Both the position numbers and the translations under genes were made by a program. From positions 1 to 32,991 of the forward strand of contig LRSR01000436.1 of the NCBI GenBank assembly GCA_001579985.1: a DNA stretch of 32,991 nucleotides, in the 5' to 3' direction. The notes beneath the pieces were generated by a model that was given only the letters and a program-made list of their open reading frames with translations, did not search any database and was not told where the DNA came from. How positions within the stretch are numbered: the stretch's first letter is position 1; every line of letters begins with the position of its first letter. Of the stretch, positions 1 through 9,999 are shown piece after piece. The stretch comes from Hypsibius dujardini. Taxonomy: Eukaryota; Tardigrada; Eutardigrada; Parachela; Hypsibiidae.

Positions 1-804
1 CCCGGATTGGAAATCAACTTTAAACCATACAGATCAAGACTTCACAATTTCCTAAGTTTGTTTGCACCAGATGAATGGAAATAAAGCAGGATGAAAAGTT
101 AAGAGAAAAAAGAAAACCACAATATTCAATCAACCAATCAATCGCCAATTTAACCCTATGAAATTCGAATCATTTTGTGACATTTAAAGTTAACCTTGGT
201 TACTTCTCTGCCTTGAAACTAAAAAGAAAGTAGTTTTGATGCAAATTCCTTCTTAATTTATCGACCTTATTCAAAGCATCCGTCGTGGGCAACAAAGTAA
301 CAGTAATCCAATCACAGGGATTGCTTGGGTGCATTTTAATGCTACAGTTTGAGCGAGACCTGTAATTTCGAACTGATAAATGCATAAATGATTCATCATA
401 GCTACGAAGTTGTTTTACTTGATAAGGGTGCTGACGAATGGCCGAAATAGCAACTTAGAATAGCAATAGAAATAAGCCAGAAAATGCTTTAAATTTCACA
501 CGGTTTGATAGGCGATTGATTGGTTGATTGACTGCTGCGGTTTTTAATTTCTTCTCTTAGCTGTTTATGCTCCTTTATCTCCCTTCATCTGGTGTAAACA
601 GACTTTGAATATCATTAATGATTAATTTAGATAGTCTTAAGTCAATTTCCAGTTTGGGACGTATAAAAAACTGTTTGAGTTTTTCCGTAACGTGCGAAAA
701 GCCGAACAGTCTTGTTTCATGAAATGAAGTGAAATCCAAACTTTGCAAGTAATCTGCAAGCAGCTGTAATAAAAAACATTCCAAAATGAGCCCGTTACAA
801 CAAG
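1..804. other. 3' flank, no gene seen
   Basis: AT-rich sequence downstream of the minus-strand gene that ends at 805. Open frames here are short, have no splice partners and look like chance. I see no transposon ends, RNA gene or clear polyadenylation signal for the minus-strand gene. Confidence 0.5.
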
Positions 805-3800
805 TTACCGACCCGGGCTCACTCCGCACTGTGTGAGCAACTGCGTGTACGATGCCGCACGATGCAGCTCCTCAGCGGACTCTGCAGTGTGAAGTTCATG
901 CCCGAGCTGCTGCTGCTGCTGCTTCGCTTCCGGCAGTCCGTTTCCAGATTCCCCAGACTGCTCGCGAGGCGCTGCAAAATCTCCTGCCTCTTTGATCCAC
1001 ACAATCGTCTGCAGATGCATGGCAATGCGTAAATCGGACTCAGTGGACTCGAGCAAAGAAGGTTCCTTCTCACTCAGCTCATCCTCGTCTAGGCCTAGCT
1101 CAACGATAGTCCACGCATGGTGCTCATCCCTGTGCAGCTGCTCCGCGGACTCGACCGTGTAGACAATTCGTCGACCAGCTGAGATATCCCATCCCACCGT
1201 GGCATCAGGATTGTCTTGAGGTAGGGTGTCGTAGGGAAACTCACCGTCTATATCGGAAGAATTCGAGGTTTGTTGTCTTAAATTCGGCGGCTGTTCCCGC
1301 TGGAAGATCTCCGACGATTCTGCGGTAGCAACGTAGGGTTCCTGGACGGTAGCGTCCGCTTCCGCCTCTGCGTCACGTTTTCTAACCTGATTTTGACTCA
1401 TGTAGACGTTCTCTCTTTCCTGAGCCTCGACCGATTCTACCATCCGAAGCTGCGCGTTATCCACACTGACATCCCAACTGCCCTCGGTATTGGTCCCGGC
1501 ATCCAACGACTCGCGGGGAAACACCACCTGGCCGTCCTCAGGCTCAGCCGCAACTTCCACACCGTACATCAATACCCGGGTGTAAATTTCGGCTTCCTCC
1601 GGAGTGTGGTCCTCATATACCGGAAGAAAGGTCTGCGAGCTCCAAAAATTCTTTCCCGGCTTGACGGTATCATCCTCAAGCTGCTCACCGTCTGTGGCGT
1701 CTCCGTCTGTGGCGTCTCCGTCTGTGGCGTCTCCGTCTGTGGCGTCTCCGTCCGCGGACCCTTGTTCAAGGGCGCTCTCATCGGCCGGACCAACCGTCCA
1801 GTTATCCGAGTGCTGGATCTCATGCCGGTGCATTCGCATTTGGTTGTCTCCGTCCCGGAGCGTCAAGGTGGGGAAGCTTCCTCCTCCTTCCGCTGGTTTA
1901 TCCTGCTCGAAATCTTCGCATTTGTCGAGTCGCTTAATGGTGACTAAGTTGGAGACGGTGTTGCCGACCGCGGTCGCGACGGACGACCAGATGGAAGCAC
2001 CATCGTTGTTCTTTGCGGACTTCTCTTCCGTATTCTCCTGAGGCTCATCCTGACCGGGATGTGTGACCTTGTTCGCATCGGTTGACGGATAAATTGTCAA
2101 GCGCCTTCGTGTGTCACTTTCAAGGGTCATTAAATACGGTTCCCGTTTGACCAAGCTCTGATCCAAAAACGACGTCGGAACGTCGTCTGGTGTGCGAGTT
2201 AATCGGTACGGTGTCCGCTTTACCATCGTATACTGGAGGAACTCTGAAACAAAACCCTGGTCGGAATTTTCGTCCCCACTCACGACAGCCTGCTTCGTCG
2301 TGTCGTTCACACGACTCCCTTGAAAGGATTTTGCGGATTGACTGATGAGAATATCAGTGAGTTTAGTTACGTTCTCTTGCAGACCGGTCCGCACATTGCC
2401 GGTTAGTTCAGTGAACTCGGTGCTCTCGTTATCTGGATTCGCGTCCCAATCCCACGCCAAATCTTGGCTCGAAAATTCATGTTCAATTTCTCGCGGAATT
2501 TGATGTTCAATCCGCGTATTGGAGACGCTGCTGTCTGTCGTACCGTCGGAGCTGTCCGTCGTACCGTCGCCGCTGTCCGTCGTACCGTCGTCGCTGTCCG
2601 TCGTACCGTCGTCGCTGTCCGTCGTACCGTCGCCGCTGTCCGTCGTACCGTCGCCACTGTCCGTCGTACCGTCGCCGCTGTCCGTCGTACCGTCGGAGCT
2701 GTCCGTCGTACCGTCGCCGCTGTCTGTCGCACCGTCGCCGCTGTCCGTCGTACCGTCGCCGCTGTCCGTTGTACCCTCGCTGCTGTCCGTCGTACCGTCT
2801 CTGCTGTCCGTTGTACCCTCGCTGCTGTCCGTCGTACCGTAATGGCAGTACTGCTGGTCTCGCTGGAAGCTCTCAGCGGACTCCAAACTGGTCACGGGAC
2901 TTTTCTCCGCGAAGACACGCACAAAATCTGTACGGGCTTCTAGGGCGTCGGTGAGCTCTTTATAGTTTTGATGCGGCGTTTCTGGAAAGAGATTGAAGAG
3001 CTGGTCGTGCACGTCCTTGGGAGCCACACCACGCATACTCAGTTCGAAATTGGCCTTCTCCAGAACACGATCTTGCCTCTCGTTCGTGTTTGAGTTGATA
3101 GTTGGCTCATCGGAACTCGTATCGACCGAGTCGGACTCGTGATGCATGAGCGATGGCGTGACCTTTCCATTGAGTTTGAGGTTGTCTAAGAACTGGACGA
3201 ACGCCTCACGCGGGTACGGACTGCTTGGTACCGGGGAATCGTCAATTTTTGCGCTATCTCGCTGGGCGTTTTCTCGCTGCAGCTCACTAATGAAGTCTTG
3301 ATATGAGAGGGAGGATCCATAAATGGAAATGTTTGGCGCCGAAGCTAACGAAAGTTCTGTAATAGAACTCCGAGTTAACGAAAGTCATTAAAATTCTAAG
3401 ACAACTTTTTCTTAATGAGTTTTTCTTGAAGTACAAAAAAGTGTAGTTCTTCTCAAATTATTAAACAGAAATCGTTGGTTACTGCAAGTACATTGAAAAT
3501 TGACCTATTTCCGCAATTTTTTCAGCAAACTTATGCCCATGTCTGAACATGATTTTGAATTGTCTGGGTCAGACACATACCTGGAAATGCATTCTCAACA
3601 AAATTGTCAAATGACCATTCAGTTCGTCCGATGAGAGGTCTCGTCGAATTAGCCGGAAAAGGCTCCACGACCTGTAAATTCGGGATTTCGTTGAGCACAA
3701 GCTCTTGCGCGGATTTCGCGGAATCTGACACGGGCGATTCATTTTGAGCATCAGCGTCGGTCACGGTATTGGATGGGGTAAATAAATCCCATGGCCGTTG

Positions 3801-4148
3801 AATTTTCTTAATCTCCTCATACGTTTCACAAATGGAGTGTCTCCTCGAGAAATCACTGCCTTCATTTGTCGGAGAATTCTGATTTGACTTAATTGTTGAA
3901 GTCTTGGAATCATTTGCGTCAATAATATCTTGCTGGCCAGCGAGCAACGAGGAGTGCGCGTAGGAAACGAGAGCGGACCCTTCTGCGTGGCCTTTAGCCT
4001 GCGAAACAGATTCTCCATTCAAATTTGCGTCATCGTTGAACTGAGGCAATTTCTGCTGCTTTACGTGATCGCCGATGGGCGAAACCACGCTCTTTGCATT
4101 TTTGGTTGAAACAAAAGTGGTGTGGTGAGTATTACTAGGATCATCCAT
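805..4148 (-). CDS. Unrecognised acidic repeat-rich protein, two exons
   Basis: I do not recognise this protein. Two exons join in phase: 4148-3581 (donor GTATGTG, 189 codons plus 1 nt) and 3356-805 (acceptor TATTACAG, 2 nt then open to the stop). The product is about 1039 residues. The N-terminal exon is polar and Ser/Asn-rich. The second exon starts with a possibly folded segment, then has 15 heptads of the type GTTDSGD (DNA 2523-2838) and four DATDG pentapeptides (1690-1749). A further motif, roughly ESAExxxRe, recurs five times across the second exon, twice preceded by a WDxS segment. No signal peptide or membrane span is evident. The stretch around FELSMRGVAPKDVHD is the least repetitive and the best place to search. 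The minisatellite also leaves long open frames on the opposite strand, which are not genes. An upstream exon beyond 4148 cannot be excluded. Confidence 0.7.
1690..1749. repeat. 15-bp coding tandem repeat
   Basis: Four near-identical copies of a 15-bp unit (plus strand GTCTGTGGCGTCTCC) lie inside exon 2 of the minus-strand gene and encode DATDG repeats. The unit is a multiple of three, so copy-number change would keep the frame. Confidence 0.9.
2523..2838. repeat. 21-bp coding minisatellite, 15 copies
   Basis: Fifteen copies of a 21-bp unit (plus strand like CTGTCCGTCGTACCGTCGCC plus one base) encode heptads GTTDS[GSDR][DE] in the minus-strand protein. Variants differ by single bases, mostly in the residue after DS. 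The array is in frame throughout. Confidence 0.95.
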
Positions 4149-4309
4149 GACGTTTAGTGAAATATGACAATTTTACGGCTGCGATAGTTCTAAGGTTGGG
4201 TTAAAGCGCGGCATTTCGCCACGAAATACACATCCCGTACCCTTAAAAAACAGAAAGTGTATTCGTCATATCTGAAACCATGGCAACTGTAATTGTACGC
4301 GAAGACCAG

Positions 4310-4490
4310 CCCACTGTTGGGTGGTACCCAAAAAGTACACATCATCGGTCAGCAGTTATTGTATTTCTACCTAGTTAACAAATTACTTTCTACTTCTTTA
4401 GGATGTAAATGTACTTATTCAGCTATTGCAACGTACATGGTTCCGCTATGTCGACAGAAACTAGTATGCTCCATCCTGGTCTATTGATGA
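4310..4490. repeat. Interspersed repeat copy A (possible old LTR)
   Basis: Begins TGTTGGGTGGTACCCAA and shares several blocks in the same order with 19540-19730, including CCTAGTTAAC, ATGTACTTA, TCAGCTATT, ACGTACAT, GTTCCGC and ATGTCG. The copies are clearly diverged. A TGTTGG start is common in LTRs, but no partner LTR or coding part is present here. Confidence 0.55.
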
Positions 4491-4855
4491 TTCCATACTA
4501 AATAAGAGAAGGACTCACTGTAGTCTAAATTACTTCCTCGACTTCCTTCCCCTTTCTTAACTTTCCTCTCCACTATCAACTGCAAATAAGCAGCCTAATT
4601 CAGTCTAATAGCTTTTATGTTCAGGCTTAGACAATCCAATTAATACAGGTACAGATGACTCTGTAGATGACTTCATCCCTCAAAATAATGGGGTTCTTTG
4701 TGATGGAATCTGGCACACTTACACCGCATTGGGGTCGTGCAGGCGGTGGCGAGCACGGAATGTCGCCAAGTGGGCTTGGTAGACCAGCGTGGGAATGCTG
4801 ACACTCCGGTTGCAGCGTGCGTAGAGAAAGGTCAGATACTATGAAAACATCTGCA

Positions 4856-4948
4856 CCTGGTCCGCCGTGCCTGGTCCGCCGTGCCTGGTCCGCCATGCCT
4901 GGTCCGTCGTGCCTGGTCCGCCGTGCCTGGTCCGCCTGGTCCGCCGTG
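4856..4948. repeat. 14-bp minisatellite
   Basis: Seven head-to-tail copies of CCTGGTCCGCCGTG, the sixth shortened by five bases, two others with single changes. Confidence 0.9.
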
Positions 4949-6040
4949 GAACCATCGTAGAGGGCATAGTAGTGAGTACCACGGGATGTTCCTAAAATAG
5001 AGAAGCGCAATTATAATTACAGAACTAGCCAGACCAACAACACAGCAAAGCATACGACGGAAAAAATGACCTACCGGGTTTCAAATACGGTCATCATTTT
5101 ACTACGGAAAGAAGCAGCAAAGAGGGTTCACTTACTCTAATTGATGTTAAGCTCCAAGAATGTTTCAGGGCAAGAAAAAACTTTCAAAAGAAACTTGAGC
5201 AGGACAAATTTAACATTTTTTATTTCTATGCCCCGATCCCTTAATAATTCCGAAATTCAAGTCAGTTATCATGTTTACACAGGGCGTTGGCGCCGAATTG
5301 CGTTTCAGTTGTTGATCAATCAAAACAAAATTGCCTTTCCGTGGCCAGTTGAACGGCGTGGCATTTCTCGGGACTATTTGCCGTGGGTGCAACAATTGAC
5401 TCCGTAATCAAATTTCGTCACCAGTAAACAAAACAAGCCTTTTAGATCTCCAGGGCACTGTTTAATCTACCGGAGAGAATAGAGCGTTGGAAGTTCAGCT
5501 CATCGCTTTGGGTGTATCCGGTACGTGTGGCAAACCAGGTCGCGACTACGAGATAAGTTGGAGAGCCAGAGTGTATCGCAATGACATCAGATGTTGCACA
5601 ACTGAGCAGCGCTACGTGTACCCCAGACCCTCACTGGCGGAGGCCTCGTCATGACCGGTTCTGTAGTTCTACAGAATTCGAGTGAACACGCTGGAAACCG
5701 AAATTTGTCAGAAATAAAAGTGCCTCCGCAAAATGATCTCATCCTGATGCCCGTTAGAAATCCCGGTCCCGGTCCCGGATTTGGGACTGGGTCTTGATCA
5801 GAGTCTGGGTACATGTCAGTCTGTCTGTTTCTTTATTGGTCTGTTCGCTTGGAACTGTGTCGGACGGGATCCAGCGTAAACGGCTGTGTGGATGAAACCC
5901 AATACTGCCAGTACATTCTGCCATCTGGTAAACAACCAACTGCGCATGTATATTAAAATATAAAACTAGCAAGTGTATGTTATACACTAAGAAATGCGGA
6001 GCTCGCGTATTGATAATTGGGGCAATGGGCAATGGGCAAG

Positions 6041-6290
6041 GACGTCACGTCAGACACACGGACAGCGCGTCGCCCACCCACACGGCGTGGGCGGACCGTA
6101 CACGTGGGCATGCGTACGCGTGGGCGAGGCCGGACATCAAACCGGCCACCAGCAGAGCTGAATGCAACGCTGCGTGACGTCATACACACAGCGCGTCGTC
6201 CTCGCCCACGCGGACCGTACACGTGCCCATGCGTACGCGTGGGCGAGGCCGGACATCAAACCGGCCACCAGCAGAGCTGAATAAGAAATG
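6041..6290. repeat. GC-rich tandem duplication
   Basis: Two copies offset by about 135 bp. Both start GACGTCA, run through GCGCGTCG and the acrocentric-like string CGTACACGTG, and share an almost exact block of about 55 bases (CATGCGTACGCGTGGGCGAG onward) ending GCAGAGCTGAAT. TAAGAAATGC lies just outside each end. CpG-rich against an AT-rich surround. Confidence 0.8.
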
Positions 6291-6803
6291 CTTCGCTCGC
6301 TCCGCATGATAAAATCAAAAATCAATGAAACGCAAACCACCTCTTATTTCCACACGAAACGGAAAATGATGAGACTTTGCCAGAGCTCACTATGGTACTT
6401 TCCCCTTACGTACCATATAAACATTGCAGTTTCAAAAGATATAAACATTTTGTGGGAGGAAAATTTTGGTGGGAACTTACTTCAGGAATTAAGAATCAAG
6501 ATTACTTGTAAGTTGATCTCATCAACGGTAGGCCTTGACCGGTTCATAAGGTACGCCACTTAACTAATTTTTATAATTTTTATAATATTTTTAAAATTTT
6601 TAAAATTTTAAAATTTAGTTCAACTAACATAAAAGAAATCAAAAAAGGTAGATGAACCGTACAGCCTCATTCTAACCACACACAGGAACATCAACAGTCT
6701 TCACGCGATTTCGCATTTTGGCTGAAAACAAATGGCTGAATTCGTCACCAAAGGTGAAAACGTCTCTCAAGAATGGACTGACTGACGCGCGAAAAATCTC
6801 ACA

Positions 6804-7078
6804 CTGTACGCTCCCAATTTCAAGGGTCGATTATGCCCCACCCCCGCTGAATCACACCAAGCTTCAGCGGATCGTTCAATTTCCTTCACTTGTTTGTGAT
6901 TGGCCCGTTGGTTTTTGTCTGACAGGCTATGCTACCTTGCTTGATTCAAATGATGATTTCGGTTTCAAAATTTTCAAGTCATTAAAATTCAAGTGAATCT
7001 GAATGAACAGTCAACCAAGCAACGGATCGCATTTTCGGGCCGTACCGAAAATCAACTCTTGAGATCGGGAGCGTACAG
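6804..7078. mobile_element. Inverted-repeat element, imperfect ends
   Basis: The left end at 6804-6832 starts CTGTACGCTCCC. The right end at 7050-7078 is its inverted partner and ends GGGAGCGTACAG followed by TA. The arms are about 29 bp with a handful of mismatches, and the interior is noncoding. The TA on the right and the CTGTA terminus resemble the TA-inserting elements elsewhere in the window. On the left the expected TA reads CA, so the element is probably old. Confidence 0.5.
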
Positions 7079-7329
7079 TAGATATGTGTGCACCCTTATA
7101 ACAAGGATACTTGCGAAGAGTTAGACTCAGTTCTGCCTAATCTGCACGTACCTAATCGGAGTCCCAATATCTACATATCTATCTCCAGACAGTTGCTTGT
7201 AGGAATGCTCAAATCTGCCTAGACAATGCTTGTTCGTTTGGTTAAATGGAGGGTGCAACTTCATAGCAAAATGTCGTACCTCTGGTTTAGCAGGGGGAGG
7301 TGACCAGGCATACTACAACACAAGGGTGC

Positions 7330-7359
7330 TTGTCTGTCTGTCTGTCTGTCTGTCAGTCA

Positions 7360-7406
<47 letters not shown>

Positions 7407-7476
7407 CGTTTGTGTTTATTTATGTCTGTATCCGTGTTTGTCTGTCTGTCTGTCTGTCTGTTTATCTGTCTGTCAG
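7330..7476. repeat. (TGTC)n microsatellite
   Basis: Tetranucleotide TGTC array with a few interruptions (CAGT, TTTGTGTTTATTTATG). Confidence 0.97.
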
Positions 7477-8039
7477 GTTTATTGCATTATTTTAGAGGTC
7501 ATTCGTATCACGATTGCCAGTCCTTCTTTCAGATGTGAAAACACTACGAATATTTTAATTATCATTTAGTAATTAACGAACACACGTAAATGAAAACCTT
7601 GAGCTTTCAATAGTTGCTGAACCATTAGAAATTTGGTCGCTAACTGAGAGACAAATATGTCAACAATATCTGGTGTCAGACGGGAAGGGACGGAAGAGCG
7701 GATGTTATTGTCACACCAGATCTTCTTGGACTAATCTCCCTGTCCGACACCTCTAACGTTGAGCTGGAACTTCTTGCCCAATTTCTCTCCGGCAGCTAAA
7801 ACGTTTTCTGCACACTTTACCGGCCTGCCTGGATTGACACTTAACCAGTAGTTGCATAATGTGATTATGCAGTACATTGTTGACAATGGCCAATAATTGC
7901 GGGAGGTGCCGGGCACCTAATCAGACACGATATGCAAAATTGTATTCGTCGTAAGTAAAACAAAATTCCAGCAAAGATTAGGAGCTCAAATCGGCGCCAA
8001 GGCTGTAGACAGAATCATTTGTTTGTCCCTCACAGTTGC

Positions 8040-8048
8040 TATAAAAAG
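8040..8048 (+). promoter_or_regulatory. TATA box of small secreted-protein gene
   Basis: TATAAAAAG lies 96 nt before the start codon at 8136, so a start site near 8070 would give a 5' leader of about 65 nt. No other TATA-like string is this well placed. Confidence 0.6.
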
Positions 8049-8135
8049 GAAGCAGAATCCACAGCGAAACACATCCTTACTTTCCCATCCAATTCTTCAA
8101 ATTTCATCAACATCGTGTAACTTTCCGTTTTCGTC

Positions 8136-8836
8136 ATGAAGGTAAACTTACTTTTCCTCCTGCTTTTTTTCGTATTAAAATGATGGTCGTTTATTATATC
8201 CATAGGTCATTCTTTCCGTCATCAGCTGCGCGTTGTTGGTCGTCCTCCTGGCCCAACACGGCGAGGGCGCAGCGACCTACGTGACGGACTGCACGCTGTG
8301 GAACCAGCCGCGCTGTCACAACGGCGCCGACATGGTTGAACGCGGACGGTGAGGCCGTTGTTTAAATAACATACTTCCAATTTTAAAAAAAAATATTTTC
8401 GTCAAAATAAGAATTCACATTCTGCGGCTAACAATAAAACTGTGGAGGATCTATCCACAAAATTAGAGTAGATTGAGAGACTTTGAATAAAAGTATGCCT
8501 GTAAATATGAAGACCAAGATTTGTTTTACTGACGACTACACTTCAGTAATACCAAATGCAGGTCCCTGAATCAGCCAACGTATCTTTTAAAATGTATTCT
8601 AAAACATTAGATGGGACTGCGCGACGGCCGGCAATAAAGCCCGGGGCTGCTGTGTTCACCGCAATCAGTGCAAGTGGCTGGCCGTCAGGGATGGTGGTTG
8701 CAACGCCGAGTTCCCCGTGCGCGCGTTCGCTGGCGTGCAACAGTGTGATCACCGCGTGAACACGGAGGCCTTCCAGGACTTCATTGTGGATGGCGAAACC
8801 ATTAGGCGCAACGCCTATTGGTGCTGCCGAAACTAA
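8136..8836 (+). CDS. Small secreted cysteine-rich protein, three exons
   Basis: Exons 8136-8141, 8206-8348 and 8611-8836 join in phase (donors GTAAAC and GTGAGG; acceptors CCATAG and ACATTAG) to give 124 residues. The first coding exon is only ATG AAG. Residues 1 to about 24 form a classic signal peptide (MKVILSVISCALLVVLLA, then QHGEGA). The mature part has ten cysteines, including two CC pairs (GCC and the near-terminal WCC), enough for five disulfides. There is no second membrane span, so a secreted, disulfide-stabilised product is likely. I do not recognise the family; a structural, defence or signalling role cannot be separated from sequence alone. TATA box at 8040 and AATAAA at 9038 bracket the gene. 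A long minus-strand frame over exon 3 is a shadow. Confidence 0.75.
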
Positions 8837-9037
8837 CGCCCGGACTGATATTTTGTTGCTTGACCTTCTGATTTCGATGGCAGAGTCAGTTTCACGTGAA
8901 TATTCGTCAAGTCCGCGAAAAATGAGCACATCTTTCTTTAGTTTGTCAGTTTTGATTATCACTTGTGTGGGTTCTGGCAGTTACCATGCATTTTATTTAC
9001 CTTGCCAATACCCCCCAATAGAGGTGGATAACAAAAA

Positions 9038-9043
9038 AATAAA
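9038..9043 (+). promoter_or_regulatory. Polyadenylation signal
   Basis: AATAAA about 200 nt after the stop codon of the small secreted-protein gene and just before the repeat block at 9054. Confidence 0.5.
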
Positions 9044-9053
9044 TATGTTTTGA

Positions 9054-9272
9054 CAAGACCTGTGCGCTCCAAATTCCAATTCAGGATTTTAAGTCTGTGT
9101 GTCTGTGTGTCTGTGTGTCTGTGTGTCTGTGTGTCTGTGTGTCTGTGTGTCTGTGTGTCTGTGTGTCTGTCTGTGTGTCTGTCTGTCTGTGTGTCTGTCT
9201 GTCTGTGTGTCTGTCTGTGTGTCTGTTTGTGTGTCTGTGTGTCTGTCTGTGTGTCTGTCTGTCTGTTTGTAA

Positions 9273-9309
<37 letters not shown>

Positions 9310-9406
9310 TGTGTTTGTCTGTCTGTCTTTTTGTCTGCCTGTCTGTCTTTCGTCTGTGATAAGACCTGTATTTGCGCTCCAAATTCTAATTCAGGACTTT
9401 AGGTTT
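9054..9406. repeat. TG/TCTG microsatellite bounded by direct repeats
   Basis: A TCTG/TGTG array at about 9092-9355 sits between two copies of a roughly 40-bp sequence, 9054-9092 and 9358-9401. Both read GAYAAGACCTGT, then GCGCTCCAAATTC, then AATTCAGGA, then TTTA. The right copy has four extra bases (ATTT) after CCTGT. Confidence 0.85.
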
Positions 9407-9989
9407 GGAACGAAAATACGGACTGGCCATCCTAAACAATCTTTTACGTTTCGCACATGTGGAGTTTCATCAGCTCAATCACGAAAACGCTGCAAATCTC
9501 TTGAGTGAGCAGACATGTGGAAAGCAACGCTGCACCGATATTCGCGTCACTTCAACGTCACGTCACGCGATCTCACGCACAAAATCCAGACTATATCAGG
9601 GCCTTAACTCGCTATCTACGGTAAGACGGCAGCTTGCCAGCACTTTCGACAGGGCCATGCAAGCGCAGAGAGTAAACGTACCGTAATCTGACGAATCAAA
9701 ATCTTGCTCGAGCCGGTGACGGTGTTAGGCTTTGTCTACCAATCCATCCAATTAATATTCATTAATTATATAAACTTCTGTGTCGACCTACTTTGTCTGC
9801 TTGTTGTTTGTCAGTTTACATAATATAGTATCTTACATTATCGTTAGGTAATCTATGACTGTGAATGTGCGTTAATGATTTAATTAAACAGAAATGCGAG
9901 TTGAGTTTGGGGAAATCATTAGATTCATTCATTTTTCGTTTGTCAATCGGACAAATTCTCATCCTCTTCCGTATATCTCAACCTAGAAC
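9407..9989. other. No feature seen
   Basis: AT-rich toward 9750-9900. No open frame with a recognisable domain on either strand. In particular, nothing resembling an Argonaute PAZ, MID or PIWI domain lies downstream of the minus-strand fragment that ends near 10000. Confidence 0.5.
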
Positions 9990-9999
9990 TCTACCGATA

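Larger units (their letters stand above)
4149..8039. other. Gene-poor, repeat-rich intergenic region
   Basis: No supportable gene in about 3.9 kb. It holds an old interspersed repeat near 4310-4490, a 14-bp minisatellite at 4856-4948, a GC-rich tandem duplication at 6041-6290, a 275-bp inverted-repeat element at 6804-7078 and a (TGTC)n microsatellite at 7330-7476. Remaining open frames are short, lack splice partners and show no recognisable domain. Confidence 0.6.

Noticed and set aside
2464-2943. Long plus-strand open frames over the minisatellite (RRTVAAV and VVPSPLS repeats)
   Set aside because: They are shadows of the 21-bp array, which lacks stops in several frames. The minus-strand frame continues far beyond the array on both sides and splices in phase.
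5210-5450. Minus-strand string resembling the TGDE motif of mariner transposases
   Set aside because: A stop follows at once and the expected downstream tryptophan spacing and second Asp are missing; too weak to annotate.
8543-8962. 139-residue minus-strand open frame
   Set aside because: It overlaps exon 3 of the secreted-protein gene, which has a signal peptide, matching splice phases and a cysteine pattern on the plus strand.
9050-9508. Cys/Val/Ser-rich open frames
   Set aside because: Translation of the TG/TCTG microsatellite; no start context or domain.
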